Positions 19,699 to 28,536 of a stretch of DNA of 64,000 bases are shown piece by piece. A model generated the notes under the pieces. It searched no databases. It was not told the DNA's origin and saw nothing but the letters and a program-made list of their open reading frames with translations. The translations under genes and the position numbers were made by a program. This DNA is from Paracoccus sp. (in: a-proteobacteria). Its GTDB lineage: Bacteria > Pseudomonadota > Alphaproteobacteria > Rhodobacterales > Rhodobacteraceae. The stretch spans positions 62,001 to 126,000 of the forward strand of contig NZ_JAUNTJ010000002.1 of NCBI RefSeq assembly GCF_030538755.1, given 5' to 3'. Each line of letters opens with the position of its first letter. The first letter of the stretch is position 1.

Positions 19699-21021
19699 CT
19701 ATCCGCCCAAGGCCCGCACCAGCCCCAGCGAGATGAAGGGGAAGGCCACCAGAAAGACGATGCGGATGATGTCGCTGACCAGAAACGGGATCACGCCGCG
19801 GAAACTGTCCCACATCGGCACATCGCGGGCCAGTCCGTTGATGACAAAGACGTTCATCCCCACGGGCGGAGTAATCAGCCCGACCTCGACCACGACGACG
19901 GCAAGGATGCCGAACCAGATCAGGGTTTCTTCGCGGCTTAGCCCGAAATCGAGTCCGGCGATGATCGGGTAAAAGATCGGGATGGTCAGCAGCAGCATGG
20001 ACATGCTGTCCATCACGCAGCCCATGGCCATATACAGCAGCAGGATCGCCACCAGCACCAGCATTGGTGACAGCCCCGATTCCGCGATCATCTGCGCGGC
20101 CAGAAACGGCGTGCGCGTGGCCGACAGAAAGGCGTTGAACATCTCGGCGCCCAGCATGATCAGAAAGATCATGCCGGTGATCTTGGCTGTGCCTTCCAGA
20201 CAGCGGATCAGCCCCTCCAGCCGCATTCCGCCGTGCAGCACGGCCAGAACGAAGGTGCCGCAGGCGCCGACGGCGGCGGCCTCGGTCGGGGTGAACCAGC
20301 CGCGATACATGCCGATGATGACGACCAGAAAAATCAGCGCGATGGACCAGGTTTCGCGGATCGCGGCCAGTTTTTCCCGCAGGCTGGCGCGCGGGCCGGC
20401 GGGGCCTGCGCCGGGATGACGCCGCACATACACCGCAATCGCCAGCATATAGCCCAAGGCCGCCAGAATGCCGGGGATCATCGCGGCCACGAACATCTTG
20501 GCAATGCTTTGTTCCGTCATCAGCGCATACAGCACCAGAATGACCGAGGGCGGGATCAGGATGCCCAGCGTGCCGCCAGCGGCCAGTGCCCCGGTGGCCA
20601 GCCCGCCGGAATAGCCATAGCGGCGCATCTCGGGCAGGGCGACCTGACCCATGGTCGCCGCCGTCGCCAGCGACGATCCGCAGATCGCGCCAAAGGCGGC
20701 GCTGCCCCCGATCGAGGCCATGGCCAGCCCGCCCCGCCTGTGGCCGATAAAGGCGGCGGCGGCACGATACAGCGCCCGGCTCATCCCGGCGCGGGTGGCG
20801 AATTCGCCCATCAGCACGAACAGCGGGATGACCGACAGCGAATAGGTGGAAAACTGGTAATAGGTGCTGGTTTTCAGATAGGCCAGCAGCGGCGTCAGCC
20901 CGTTCATCAGGCCATAGCCGGTCACGCCCACGGTCAGCATCGCCACCGCAATCGGCACCCGCAGCGCCATCAGCACCAGCAGCACCGCAAACCCGGTCAG
21001 CCCGGCGGAAATCCCGGTCAT
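19699..21021 (-). CDS. dctM: TRAP transporter large permease (DctM family)
   Basis: 440 residues from ATG 21019-21021, which overlaps the small-permease stop. About 12 membrane segments. Family signatures include ALRVPIAVAMLTVGVTGYGL at the start, FGAICGSSLATAATMGQVAL and MRRYGYSGGLATGALAAGGT mid-protein, and LGILIPPSVILVLYALMTEQ. With DctQ it forms the Na+-dependent membrane unit of a tripartite importer. The adjacent 4-hydroxybenzoate hydroxylase and aldehyde dehydrogenase suggest an aromatic acid substrate. Confidence 0.93.
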   Translation of the reverse strand: MTGISAGLTGFAVLLVLMALRVPIAVAMLTVGVTGYGLMNGLTPLLAYLKTSTYYQFSTYSLSVIPLFVLMGEFATRAGMSRALYRAAAAFIGHRRGGLAMASIGGSAAFGAICGSSLATAATMGQVALPEMRRYGYSGGLATGALAAGGTLGILIPPSVILVLYALMTEQSIAKMFVAAMIPGILAALGYMLAIAVYVRRHPGAGPAGPRASLREKLAAIRETWSIALIFLVVIIGMYRGWFTPTEAAAVGACGTFVLAVLHGGMRLEGLIRCLEGTAKITGMIFLIMLGAEMFNAFLSATRTPFLAAQMIAESGLSPMLVLVAILLLYMAMGCVMDSMSMLLLTIPIFYPIIAGLDFGLSREETLIWFGILAVVVVEVGLITPPVGMNVFVINGLARDVPMWDSFRGVIPFLVSDIIRIVFLVAFPFISLGLVRALGG

Positions 21022-21569
21022 ACGCGCCCCCATGCCATGCGCAGATGGCCGATCATGGTGAAAACCGTGGTGACGATCAGCAGGCTGAAGGCCGGAAAGA
21101 TGATGACAAAGCTCCACCAGATCGGGATGCGGCGGATCATCGTCTGTTCGTTATACTGATGGAAATCCATCGCGCCGTGCCACAGCCGCCACAGGATCAG
21201 CCCGCCGATCAGCGCATAAATCAGATCGCCGACCGCTTCGAGCATGTGGTTCAGCCGTGGGCTGGCGCGCATGGTAAAGAAATCGACCAGCACATTGCCG
21301 CGGGTGATCTGGCACCACGGCAGGAAACAGAACACGGTGATGGCGCAGGCCAGTTCGACCATTTCGAAATCGCCCGCAATCGGGGCACCCAGCAGGCTGC
21401 GGCGGGTGATGCTGATGACGGTCATCAGCATCATCGCCATCAGCACCGCGCCCCCCGCAATCGCAAAGGCGCGGGCAAGGCCAAGCAGCCAGCGCGGCAC
21501 CGGCACGGGCAGCCCCTTTTCCTGTGGCGGGCCCTGGTCTGCGGGGGCCGTCTGGTCTGCGCCGGTCAT
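21018..21569 (-). CDS. dctQ: TRAP transporter small permease (DctQ family)
   Basis: 183 residues with four predicted membrane segments (first near 28-50) after a charged, proline-rich N-terminus. The second half contains ITVFCFLPWCQITRGNVLVD, a typical DctQ block, and SPRLNHMLEAVGDLIYALIG. It lies 6 bp after the binding-protein gene and overlaps dctM by ATGA, so the P-Q-M order is complete. It bridges the binding protein and the large permease. Confidence 0.9.
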   Translation of the reverse strand: MTGADQTAPADQGPPQEKGLPVPVPRWLLGLARAFAIAGGAVLMAMMLMTVISITRRSLLGAPIAGDFEMVELACAITVFCFLPWCQITRGNVLVDFFTMRASPRLNHMLEAVGDLIYALIGGLILWRLWHGAMDFHQYNEQTMIRRIPIWWSFVIIFPAFSLLIVTTVFTMIGHLRMAWGRV

Positions 21570-21575
21570 GGTCTG

Positions 21576-22598
21576 TTACTCCTGCGCGGCGTCCAGCATG
21601 GCGCGGGCGGCGTCCAGCATGGCCTGACCGTCATGGCCCGCCGCGTTCATCTGCGCCACCCATGCGTCGATCACCGGCTGCGTCGCCGCGTGCCACGGCT
21701 CAAGGTCGGCCTCGGGGATGACGCGGATCGTGGCCCCGGCATCGACGTATTTCTGCCGCTCTTGTTCCTCGACCCGGTCAAAGGCCGCGCCCGCCCGTTC
21801 GGCCAGCGCCGCGCCCGAGTTTTCGTCCAGAATCGCGCGCAGATCATCGGGCATCGCATCGTATTTCGCCTGATTCATCACCAGCGCCATGACCGCCGTG
21901 GCGATCCCGCCGTTTTCGATGCCGATTTCGGTGTGTTCGCGGGTGATTTCCTCGACCCGCAGCGAACCCACCACTTCCCACGGGATCACGGCGCCGTCGA
22001 TGACGCCGGTGGTCAGCGATTGCGCCACCTCGGGGACGGGCATCCCCACGGCGGTTGCGCCAAGCGCGTTCAGCCCGTCGGTCATCGCGCGCGACGGGGC
22101 GCGGATCTTCAGCCCGGCCAGATCGTCCAGCGATTCGATGCTGGCGCTGACGGTGTGGAATTTATAGGCCGAGGGCGCGTGCAGCATCAGCGTGTGCACC
22201 CCCGCCAGTTCCTCGGTCAGGTATTGCCCCTGAAATTCCTGCAAGGCCGTGGTGGTCGCCACGGCGGTCGAGGCCATGAAGGGCAGCTCGAACACTTCGG
22301 CAATCGGGAACCGCCCCGGCGTATAGCCCAGCAGCGTCCACGACACATCCACCACGCCGTCGCGGGCCTGATCGAACAGTTGCGGCGGACGCCCGCCCAA
22401 TTGCATCGAGGGATAGATCTCGACCGCGATGCGCCCGCCCGATTGTTCCTCAAGCGCGGCTTTCCACGGTTCCAGCACTTCGGTCTGGATCGGGGCGGCG
22501 GCTGACAGGAAGTGGTGGACGCGCAGCGTCACCTCTTGCGCGGCAAGGCCGGTGCTGCCTGCCAGCAGCGCGATGGTCGTCAGAATTGCGGTTTTCAT
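21576..22598 (-). CDS. dctP: TRAP transporter substrate-binding protein (DctP family)
   Basis: 340 residues. A signal peptide (AILTTIALLAGSTGLAAQ, cleavage near residue 20) is followed by VTLRVHHFLSAAAPIQTEVL, the usual DctP start. Later blocks include GRIAVEIYPSMQLGG and GMPVPEVAQSLTTGVIDGAV, the ligand-contact region, which here lacks the usual MPLSE-type start. Periplasmic. It lies 33 bp downstream of the pobA-like gene in the same direction, so uptake of an aromatic acid is a fair prediction, not a demonstrated fact. The C-terminus ends in a short alanine-rich repeat (AMLDAARAMLDAAQ). Confidence 0.9.
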   Translation of the reverse strand: MKTAILTTIALLAGSTGLAAQEVTLRVHHFLSAAAPIQTEVLEPWKAALEEQSGGRIAVEIYPSMQLGGRPPQLFDQARDGVVDVSWTLLGYTPGRFPIAEVFELPFMASTAVATTTALQEFQGQYLTEELAGVHTLMLHAPSAYKFHTVSASIESLDDLAGLKIRAPSRAMTDGLNALGATAVGMPVPEVAQSLTTGVIDGAVIPWEVVGSLRVEEITREHTEIGIENGGIATAVMALVMNQAKYDAMPDDLRAILDENSGAALAERAGAAFDRVEEQERQKYVDAGATIRVIPEADLEPWHAATQPVIDAWVAQMNAAGHDGQAMLDAARAMLDAAQE

Positions 22599-22631
22599 GG
22601 TTGTTCCTCCCTGATGTCGAATATGCCCGCA

Positions 22632-23801
22632 CTAGTAGGGCAGACCCACATAATTTTCGGCAAAAGCCCTTTGCTGCGATTCATTATCACGCAGGAATGC
22701 AATATCCGCCTGCTGCATCTTCAGATCGAACGGGCTTTGATCGGGAAAGCGGTGCAGCAGCCCGCTGAACCACCAACTGAACCGTTCCGCCTTCCAGACC
22801 CGCAGCAGCGCCTGTTCGGAATAGCGGTCCAGCGCCTGATCGTCGCCGTCGTGATAATGCTGGCGCAGGCCGTTATACAGGTAATGCACGTCGCTGGCGG
22901 CGGTGTTCAGCCCCTTGGCCCCGGTCGGTGGCACGATATGGGCGGCATCGCCGCACAGGAACAGACGGCCCCAGCGCATCGGCTCGGTCACGAAGGATCG
23001 CAGGGGCGCGATGGATTTTTCGATGGTGGGACCGGTTTGCAGGCGCTCGGCGATATGGGGCGGGATACGGCGGCGCAGTTCCTGCCAAAAGGCCGTATCG
23101 GTCCAGTCGCCGGGGCTGTCAGACAGCGCGCATTGGATATAATAGCGCGACAGGTTTTCATTGCGCATCGAACACAGCGCAAAGCCCCGGTCCGAACTGG
23201 CATAGATCAGTTCGTCATGCACCGGAGGGGTGCGCGACAGCACACCCAGCCAGCCAAAGGGATAGGTCTTTTCGTATTCGCGCCGCACCGTCAGCGGAAT
23301 CGCCTGCCGGCTGACGCCGTGAAAGCCGTCGCATCCGGCGATAAAGTTGCAGTCGATGCGCTGTTCGCGCCCGCTCTGGGCAAAGGTGACATAAGGCGCG
23401 TCGCTGTCGGCCCCGTGAATCTGGACGTGATCCACCTCGAATATCGTGCGGGCACCGGCGGCGTCGCGGGCGTCATACAGATCGCGCGTCACCTCGGTCT
23501 GGCCGTAAACGATGACGGGTTCGCCGGTCAGGGCCTTGAAATCAATGTGGAACATGTCGTCGCCAAAGGCGATCTGCGTGCCGTCGTGAACAAAGCCCTC
23601 GCGGTGCAGCCGCTCGGCGACACCGGCCTGTTCAAGCAGCCGCACCATGCCGGTTTCCAGCACCCCCGCGCGGATGCGCGACAGCACATAATCGCGGGTC
23701 TTGCGTTCCAGCACCACCGCATCAATGCCCTGCCGGTGCAGCAACTGCCCCAGCAGCAGGCCAGACGGGCCACCCCCGATGATAACCACCTGACAGCGCA
23801 T
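22632..23801 (-). CDS. pobA: 4-hydroxybenzoate 3-monooxygenase
   Basis: 389 residues from ATG 23799-23801, preferred over one four codons upstream because GGAGGA precedes it. Flavoprotein hydroxylase signatures are near textbook: VVIIGGGPSGLLLGQLLHRQ (FAD Rossmann), GCDGFHGVSRQAIP (DG motif) and LCGDAAHIVPPTGAKGLN (GD motif, flavin ribityl binding). The length matches PobA of Pseudomonas (394). It converts 4-hydroxybenzoate to protocatechuate with NAD(P)H and O2 in the cytoplasm. It sits between an aldehyde dehydrogenase and a TRAP importer, all co-oriented. No protocatechuate ring-cleavage genes lie in the window. Confidence 0.95.
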   Translation of the reverse strand: MRCQVVIIGGGPSGLLLGQLLHRQGIDAVVLERKTRDYVLSRIRAGVLETGMVRLLEQAGVAERLHREGFVHDGTQIAFGDDMFHIDFKALTGEPVIVYGQTEVTRDLYDARDAAGARTIFEVDHVQIHGADSDAPYVTFAQSGREQRIDCNFIAGCDGFHGVSRQAIPLTVRREYEKTYPFGWLGVLSRTPPVHDELIYASSDRGFALCSMRNENLSRYYIQCALSDSPGDWTDTAFWQELRRRIPPHIAERLQTGPTIEKSIAPLRSFVTEPMRWGRLFLCGDAAHIVPPTGAKGLNTAASDVHYLYNGLRQHYHDGDDQALDRYSEQALLRVWKAERFSWWFSGLLHRFPDQSPFDLKMQQADIAFLRDNESQQRAFAENYVGLPY

Positions 23802-23939
23802 GATCTCCTCCATCCTGCCAGAATGACCTGCGAAAATCCGCAGGTAAATTGAGATATTCGGCAGCTTGATTGCTGGTTTTGGTAACTGACGATTATCAGG
23901 CAGGGGCGCGGGTCAGCGCCGCCCGCCCGTTCACCCCGT

Positions 23940-25391
23940 TCAGATCGGATAGTGGATCGGGCCGTCCTGCAACGTGATCCAGCGCAGTTCAGTGAATTCG
24001 TCGATGCCCCAATTGCCGCCGAACCGGCCATAGCCTGACGCCTTGACGCCACCAAAGGGCATCTGCGCCTCGTCGTGGACGGTTGGGCCGTTGACATGGC
24101 AGATGCCGCTTTCGATGCGCCGCGCCACGGCCATCGCGCGGTTGACATCGCCGCCGAACACGGCTGCGGACAGGCCGTATTCGGTGTCATTGGCGACGCG
24201 CACGGCTTCGTCCGTTGATCCGACACGCACGACGGTGACAACCGGGCCGAAGGATTCTTCGGCATAAAGGCGCATGTCGGGTGTTACCTTGTCGATCAGC
24301 GTTGCATCCATGATCGTGCCGTCGATCCGCCCGCCTGCTGCCAGCGTCGCGCCCTTGGATGTGGCATCGGCGATCAGTTCACCCAGCCGTTCCGCCGCGC
24401 CGACATCCACGACCGAACCCAGCGGCGTTTCACCCCTGGCCGGATCGCCGGCAATCAGGGTTTTGGCCTTGGCGGCAAGTTTTTCCACAAAGGCATCCGC
24501 CACGGCATCCATCACAACGATGCGTTCGGTGGACATGCAGATCTGACCCTGATTCATATAGGCCCCAAAGGCCGCAGCCGCGACGGCGGCATCAAGGTCG
24601 GCATCATCCAGCACCACGAAGGGCGCTTTGCCGCCCAGTTCCAGCAGGGCGGGCTTCAGGTGTTTGCCTGCCGTTTCGGCGATGATCCGGCCCACGCGGG
24701 TCGAGCCGGTAAAGTTGATCCGCCGCACCGCAGGATGCGCGATCAGTTCACCCACGATCTCGCCAGCATCGGCGGGGGCATTGGACAGCGCGTTCAGCAC
24801 GCCGGGCGGCAAGCCGGCCTCGATCAGGCATTGCGCGATCAGCCGGTGGGTGCGGGGGCACAGTTCGGATGTTTTCATCACGACGGTATTGCCGCAGGCC
24901 AGTGCCGTGGCCAGCGACCGCACGCCAAGGATGACGGGCGCGTTCCACGGCGCGATCGCCAGAACCACCCCCGCCGGTCGGCGGATGGCCAGCGCGGTGC
25001 TGCCGGGCCGGTTCGAGGGGATCACCTCGCCCTTGATCTGGGTGACAAGGCTGGCGGCTTCGCGCAGCATGTCGGCGGCCAGTGTCACGTTGAACATCGC
25101 CCAGCCCTTGGTCGCGCCAATTTCGGCCGCCATGGCATCGACAAATTCGGGGGCACGCTGTTCCAGAATATCGGCGGCCTTGCTCAGCAGTTTGCGCCGT
25201 TCCCTGGGGCTGGTGGCCGACCAGCCGGGAAAGGCCGCAGCCGCCGCATTGGCGGCGGCGCGGGCATCGGCGACGGTGGCAGCTGCCGCGCGCGTGGCAA
25301 GCTGGCCGGTCATCGGGTTCATCCGGTCAAAGGATTTCCCGTCCGAGGCGGGCCTGTCCTGGTTGTTCATCAGCAGGGCAAGATCCTGCAT
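23940..25391 (-). CDS. NAD(P)+-dependent aldehyde dehydrogenase, likely aromatic aldehyde
   Basis: 483 residues. ALDH superfamily landmarks: VLAIAPWNAPVILGVRSLAT (oxyanion Asn), LLELGGKAPFVVLDDADLDA (general base Glu) and NQGQICMSTERIVV (nucleophile Cys), then ESFGPVVTVV. The N-terminal and Cys-region wording resembles the salicylaldehyde/vanillin dehydrogenase group. The gene lies 138 bp upstream of pobA in the same direction. That suggests oxidation of 4-hydroxybenzaldehyde or a similar aldehyde to the acid that PobA hydroxylates. The aromatic substrate is inference from context. Confidence 0.9.
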   Translation of the reverse strand: MQDLALLMNNQDRPASDGKSFDRMNPMTGQLATRAAAATVADARAAANAAAAAFPGWSATSPRERRKLLSKAADILEQRAPEFVDAMAAEIGATKGWAMFNVTLAADMLREAASLVTQIKGEVIPSNRPGSTALAIRRPAGVVLAIAPWNAPVILGVRSLATALACGNTVVMKTSELCPRTHRLIAQCLIEAGLPPGVLNALSNAPADAGEIVGELIAHPAVRRINFTGSTRVGRIIAETAGKHLKPALLELGGKAPFVVLDDADLDAAVAAAAFGAYMNQGQICMSTERIVVMDAVADAFVEKLAAKAKTLIAGDPARGETPLGSVVDVGAAERLGELIADATSKGATLAAGGRIDGTIMDATLIDKVTPDMRLYAEESFGPVVTVVRVGSTDEAVRVANDTEYGLSAAVFGGDVNRAMAVARRIESGICHVNGPTVHDEAQMPFGGVKASGYGRFGGNWGIDEFTELRWITLQDGPIHYPI

Positions 25392-25637
25392 GGGCGTTCC
25401 TCCTCTTGGATCAGGCGGTCAGGCTGCCCGGTTATGTGCAGCCACCGCCAATCGTTCGCCGCTCCCTTTCCGGCAGGCCGAGGCTAGCGCAAAAGCCACG
25501 CTGGAAAGAATGAGAATTTCCCATGCAAACTTGTGTGTTTTGGCAATCTGTCTGGCTGGCGGCACTTTGCGCGGGCTTGTGTCTGGCGTGTGGCGGGAAA
25601 CTTGCCTAAACCGCCCGCAACCAAACAGGAGCCGCCC

Positions 25638-26522
25638 ATGCTGACGCTTTCGCTGATCGCCGCGCCATCGGTCGCCAATCTGGAATCGGCGCTGATCGAC
25701 AGCCTGCGCCGGTCGTGGGGCGGGTCGGACATGCGCTGGCTGAACCCCGGCATTGCGGCCGAATTTCAGATGCCTGCCGTGCCCGGCGATCTGGATCAGG
25801 TGGCCGGGGATCTGCAGACCATCGGCATTGATCTGGCCGTCCAGCCCACCCATGCCCGGCGCAAGCGGGTGCTGCTGGCCGATATGGACAGCACCATGAT
25901 CGGGCAGGAATGTATCGACGAACTGGCGGCGATGGCGGGTGTGGGCGACCGCGTGGCCGCGATCACCGCCCGCGCCATGAACGGCGAGCTGAACTTTCAC
26001 GAGGCGCTGATCGAGCGGGTCGGCCTGCTGGCGGGCCTGCGCGAGACCGTCATTCAGGATGTGCTGGACAGCCGCATCACCCTGACGCCCGGAGGGCCGG
26101 AACTGGTGGCGACGATGCGGGCGCATGGGGGCTATGCGGCGCTGGTGTCGGGCGGGTTCACCGCCTTTACCGGCGCGGTGGCGGCGGCGCTTGGGTTCAA
26201 TGAACACCGCGCCAATACGCTGCTGGCCGATGATGGCGTGCTGACCGGCCATGTCGCCTTGCCGGTGCTGGGGCGCGAAGCCAAGGTCGAGGCGCTGCAT
26301 CAGATCACCGCTGCGCGCGGGCTGGTGCCTGCCGATGTGATCGCGGTGGGGGATGGCGCCAATGATCTGGGGATGCTGGCCGAGGCAGGCACCGGCGTTG
26401 CCCTGCACGCCAAGCCGGTGGTCGCCGCGCAGGCGCAGATTCGCATCAACCACGGCGATCTGACCGCGCTGCTGTATCTGCAAGGCTACAGCGCCGCCGA
26501 ATTCGTCAGCCCGGCGCGGTAA
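25638..26522 (+). CDS. serB: Phosphoserine phosphatase
   Basis: 294 residues from ATG 25638, close behind an AGGAG. The HAD catalytic motif is ADMDSTMIG (nucleophile D82, acid D84), followed by the SerB cap block ECIDELAAMAGVGDRVAAIT and NGELNFHEALIERVGLLAGL. Motif II lies in YAALVSGGFTAFTG and motif III/IV in VGDGANDLGMLAEAGTGVAL. It hydrolyses phosphoserine in the last step of serine synthesis. It is transcribed alone, divergent from the aldehyde dehydrogenase; the 246-bp gap holds both promoters but I could not assign boxes. Confidence 0.95.
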   Translation: MLTLSLIAAPSVANLESALIDSLRRSWGGSDMRWLNPGIAAEFQMPAVPGDLDQVAGDLQTIGIDLAVQPTHARRKRVLLADMDSTMIGQECIDELAAMAGVGDRVAAITARAMNGELNFHEALIERVGLLAGLRETVIQDVLDSRITLTPGGPELVATMRAHGGYAALVSGGFTAFTGAVAAALGFNEHRANTLLADDGVLTGHVALPVLGREAKVEALHQITAARGLVPADVIAVGDGANDLGMLAEAGTGVALHAKPVVAAQAQIRINHGDLTALLYLQGYSAAEFVSPAR

Positions 26523-26551
26523 TTGGCGGCGCGCCCCGCCCGCGCGCGGGG

Positions 26552-27550
26552 TCAGCCGCGCAGCATGGCGGTGATTGTGGCGGCGGGGGCGGCGATGGCC
26601 TGCGCCGCGCCGGTTCCGGCCCAGAACGCGCCATAGCTGGTATCGCCCGCCCCGGATGCCGCCGCGTGCAGCGCCTTGCCTGCCGAATATGTCACCGGGT
26701 AATCGGGCGCGTCGCGGTCGTCCATGGCGGTAAAGCTGTTGCGCAGACAGCGTGCCGGGCGGCCTGAAACCGCGCGGGTCATCTGCGTTTCGCCACCTGC
26801 CAGCGCGGCGCGATGGGCGGGCGGGGCGGCAGATTCATCGGCGTTCAGATAGGCGGTGCCGCATTGCACGGCCACCGCGCCCGCATCGCGCGCGGCCTGC
26901 GCATCCGCCGCAGACATGACGCCCCCCGCCGCGATCACCGGCACGCCGACGCGCGCCAGTTGCCGCACCAGATCCAGCGTCGGCAGGCGCTCGTCAGGGC
27001 CGTTGGGGTCAAAGATGCCGCGATGCCCGCCCGCCTGCCAGCCCTGGGCCACCAGCGCATTTGCACCTGATCGGGTAGCCAGCCGTGCCTCGGGGTCTGA
27101 TGTGGCGGTGACGATCAGGGTCGCGCCCATTTCCTTGATCGCGGCGATCTGGTCGGCGCGGGGCAGGCCGAAATGGGCGGATACGACGGCGGGCCGGGCC
27201 TGAATCACGGCGCGGAACATGGCGTCATCGACGCGAAAGCTGGTGTAGGGGGCGCTCAGCCCTGCCGGGGGTTCGGCCCCTGCGGCGGCAAAGGCCGGGC
27301 GCAGGTGGTCGATCCACGCCGCCTCGCGCGCTGGGTCGCGGCGGGGCGGGGTGTTGCAGAACAGGTTGACGCCGAACGGCCCGTCCCACCGCGACCGCAG
27401 ATCGGCCATGGCCGCGCTGGCTGCCGCCGCATCCAGCGCGCCAAAGGCCAGCATCGGAAAGCCGCCCGCCTGCGCCACCGCCGCCGCCAGAGCCACGGTC
27501 GAGCTGCCCGCCATCGGAGCCTGAATCACCCGGTATGATGCGAAATCCAT
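26552..27550 (-). CDS. Nitronate monooxygenase-family flavoprotein
   Basis: 332 residues. FMN-dependent TIM-barrel enzyme of the 2-nitropropane dioxygenase family: IQAPMAGSSTVALAAAVAQA at the start, GVNLFCNTPP at the second strand, then QGWQAGGHRGIFDP with the catalytic histidine region and GVPVIAAGGVMSAADAQAARD toward the end. It oxidises alkyl nitronates such as propionate 3-nitronate in characterised members. Convergent with serB and divergent from the TSUP permease gene. Confidence 0.88.
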   Translation of the reverse strand: MDFASYRVIQAPMAGSSTVALAAAVAQAGGFPMLAFGALDAAAASAAMADLRSRWDGPFGVNLFCNTPPRRDPAREAAWIDHLRPAFAAAGAEPPAGLSAPYTSFRVDDAMFRAVIQARPAVVSAHFGLPRADQIAAIKEMGATLIVTATSDPEARLATRSGANALVAQGWQAGGHRGIFDPNGPDERLPTLDLVRQLARVGVPVIAAGGVMSAADAQAARDAGAVAVQCGTAYLNADESAAPPAHRAALAGGETQMTRAVSGRPARCLRNSFTAMDDRDAPDYPVTYSAGKALHAAASGAGDTSYGAFWAGTGAAQAIAAPAATITAMLRG

Positions 27551-27645
27551 CCGTTCCCCCTGTCTGCTTGCGGGCAGTATGGCACCGCTGCAACCGGCCT
27601 GAAAGCCGGGTTTACATTCCGCCCCGGCGGGCGCATGTGGCGATC

Positions 27646-28410
27646 ATGTTTGAAGTAACGCTCGATCTGGCTGTGATGTTGATCCTTGCTGCTTTTGCGG
27701 CGGGATTTGTGGATTCCATTGCGGGCGGCGGCGGGCTGATTACGGTGCCGGCGCTGCTGCTGGCCGGGGTGCCGCCGGCGCAGGCTCTGGCCACCAACAA
27801 GGTGCAGGGCGCGTTCGGGGCGGCGACGGCGGCGGCCAGCTATGCCCGCGCGGGGCTGGTCGATCTGCGCACGCAGGGCGGATCGGCGCTGATCGCGGGT
27901 GCGGCGGGGGCACTTGGCGCGGCGCTGGTGTCATGGCTGCCGGTGCAGGCGCTGAACTATATCCTGCCGGCGATCCTGCTGGCGATTGCGGCGTTTTTCG
28001 CGCTCAAGCCGGGGCTGAACGATCTGGACCGCGCGCGGCGCATGGGGGCAGGGGTTTTCGCCGCAACCATCGTGCCGCTGATCGGGTTCTATGACGGGCT
28101 GATCGGGCCGGGGACGGGCGCGTTCTTCATGCTGGGCTTTGTGATGCTGGCGGGTTACGGCATCCTCAAGGCGACGGCGCATACCAAGCTGCTGAACTTT
28201 GCCTCGAATATGGGCGGGCTGATCGCCTTTGCCATCGCGGGCGCGCCCTTGTGGGCCATCGGTCTGGCCATGGGGGTGGCGCAGGTGGCGGGGGCGTGGC
28301 TGGGGTCGCGTCTGGCGGTGCGCATCGGGTCGCGCGTCATCAAGCCGCTGCTGGTCGTCACCTCGACCGCGCTGGCGCTGCGGCTGATCTGGCGGCTGAT
28401 CGCGGAATAG
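27646..28410 (+). CDS. TSUP/TauE-SafE family membrane protein
   Basis: 254 residues from ATG 27646. About eight hydrophobic segments. The N-terminal repeat has FAAGFVDSIAGGGGLITVPA and ALATNKVQGAFGAATAAASY, both typical of the family. The C-terminal repeat has GIGPGTGAF-like wording (DGLIGPGTGAFFMLGFVMLA) and AHTKLLNFASNMGGLIAFAI. These proteins move sulfite, sulfonates or other organic anions across the inner membrane; the substrate here cannot be told. A strong hairpin follows the stop. Confidence 0.9.
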   Translation: MFEVTLDLAVMLILAAFAAGFVDSIAGGGGLITVPALLLAGVPPAQALATNKVQGAFGAATAAASYARAGLVDLRTQGGSALIAGAAGALGAALVSWLPVQALNYILPAILLAIAAFFALKPGLNDLDRARRMGAGVFAATIVPLIGFYDGLIGPGTGAFFMLGFVMLAGYGILKATAHTKLLNFASNMGGLIAFAIAGAPLWAIGLAMGVAQVAGAWLGSRLAVRIGSRVIKPLLVVTSTALALRLIWRLIAE

Positions 28411-28413
28411 AAA

Positions 28414-28443
28414 CCGGCGCCCCCTCTGCCCAGGGGGCGCCGG
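28414..28443 (+). terminator. Strong hairpin after the TSUP gene
   Basis: A perfect 12-bp stem CCGGCGCCCCCT / AGGGGGCGCCGG with a 6-nt loop starts 4 bp after the stop codon. No T-run follows on the plus strand. It lies between convergent genes and could act for both. Confidence 0.65.
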
Positions 28444-28536
28444 ACGGGAAGGCAGCGGAACAGCGCCAAAAGCGGGGACAAGACCCTGCGTCCGCATGGG
28501 CATTCAAGCACGCGGACGCAAATCTTTCGTGACAGA

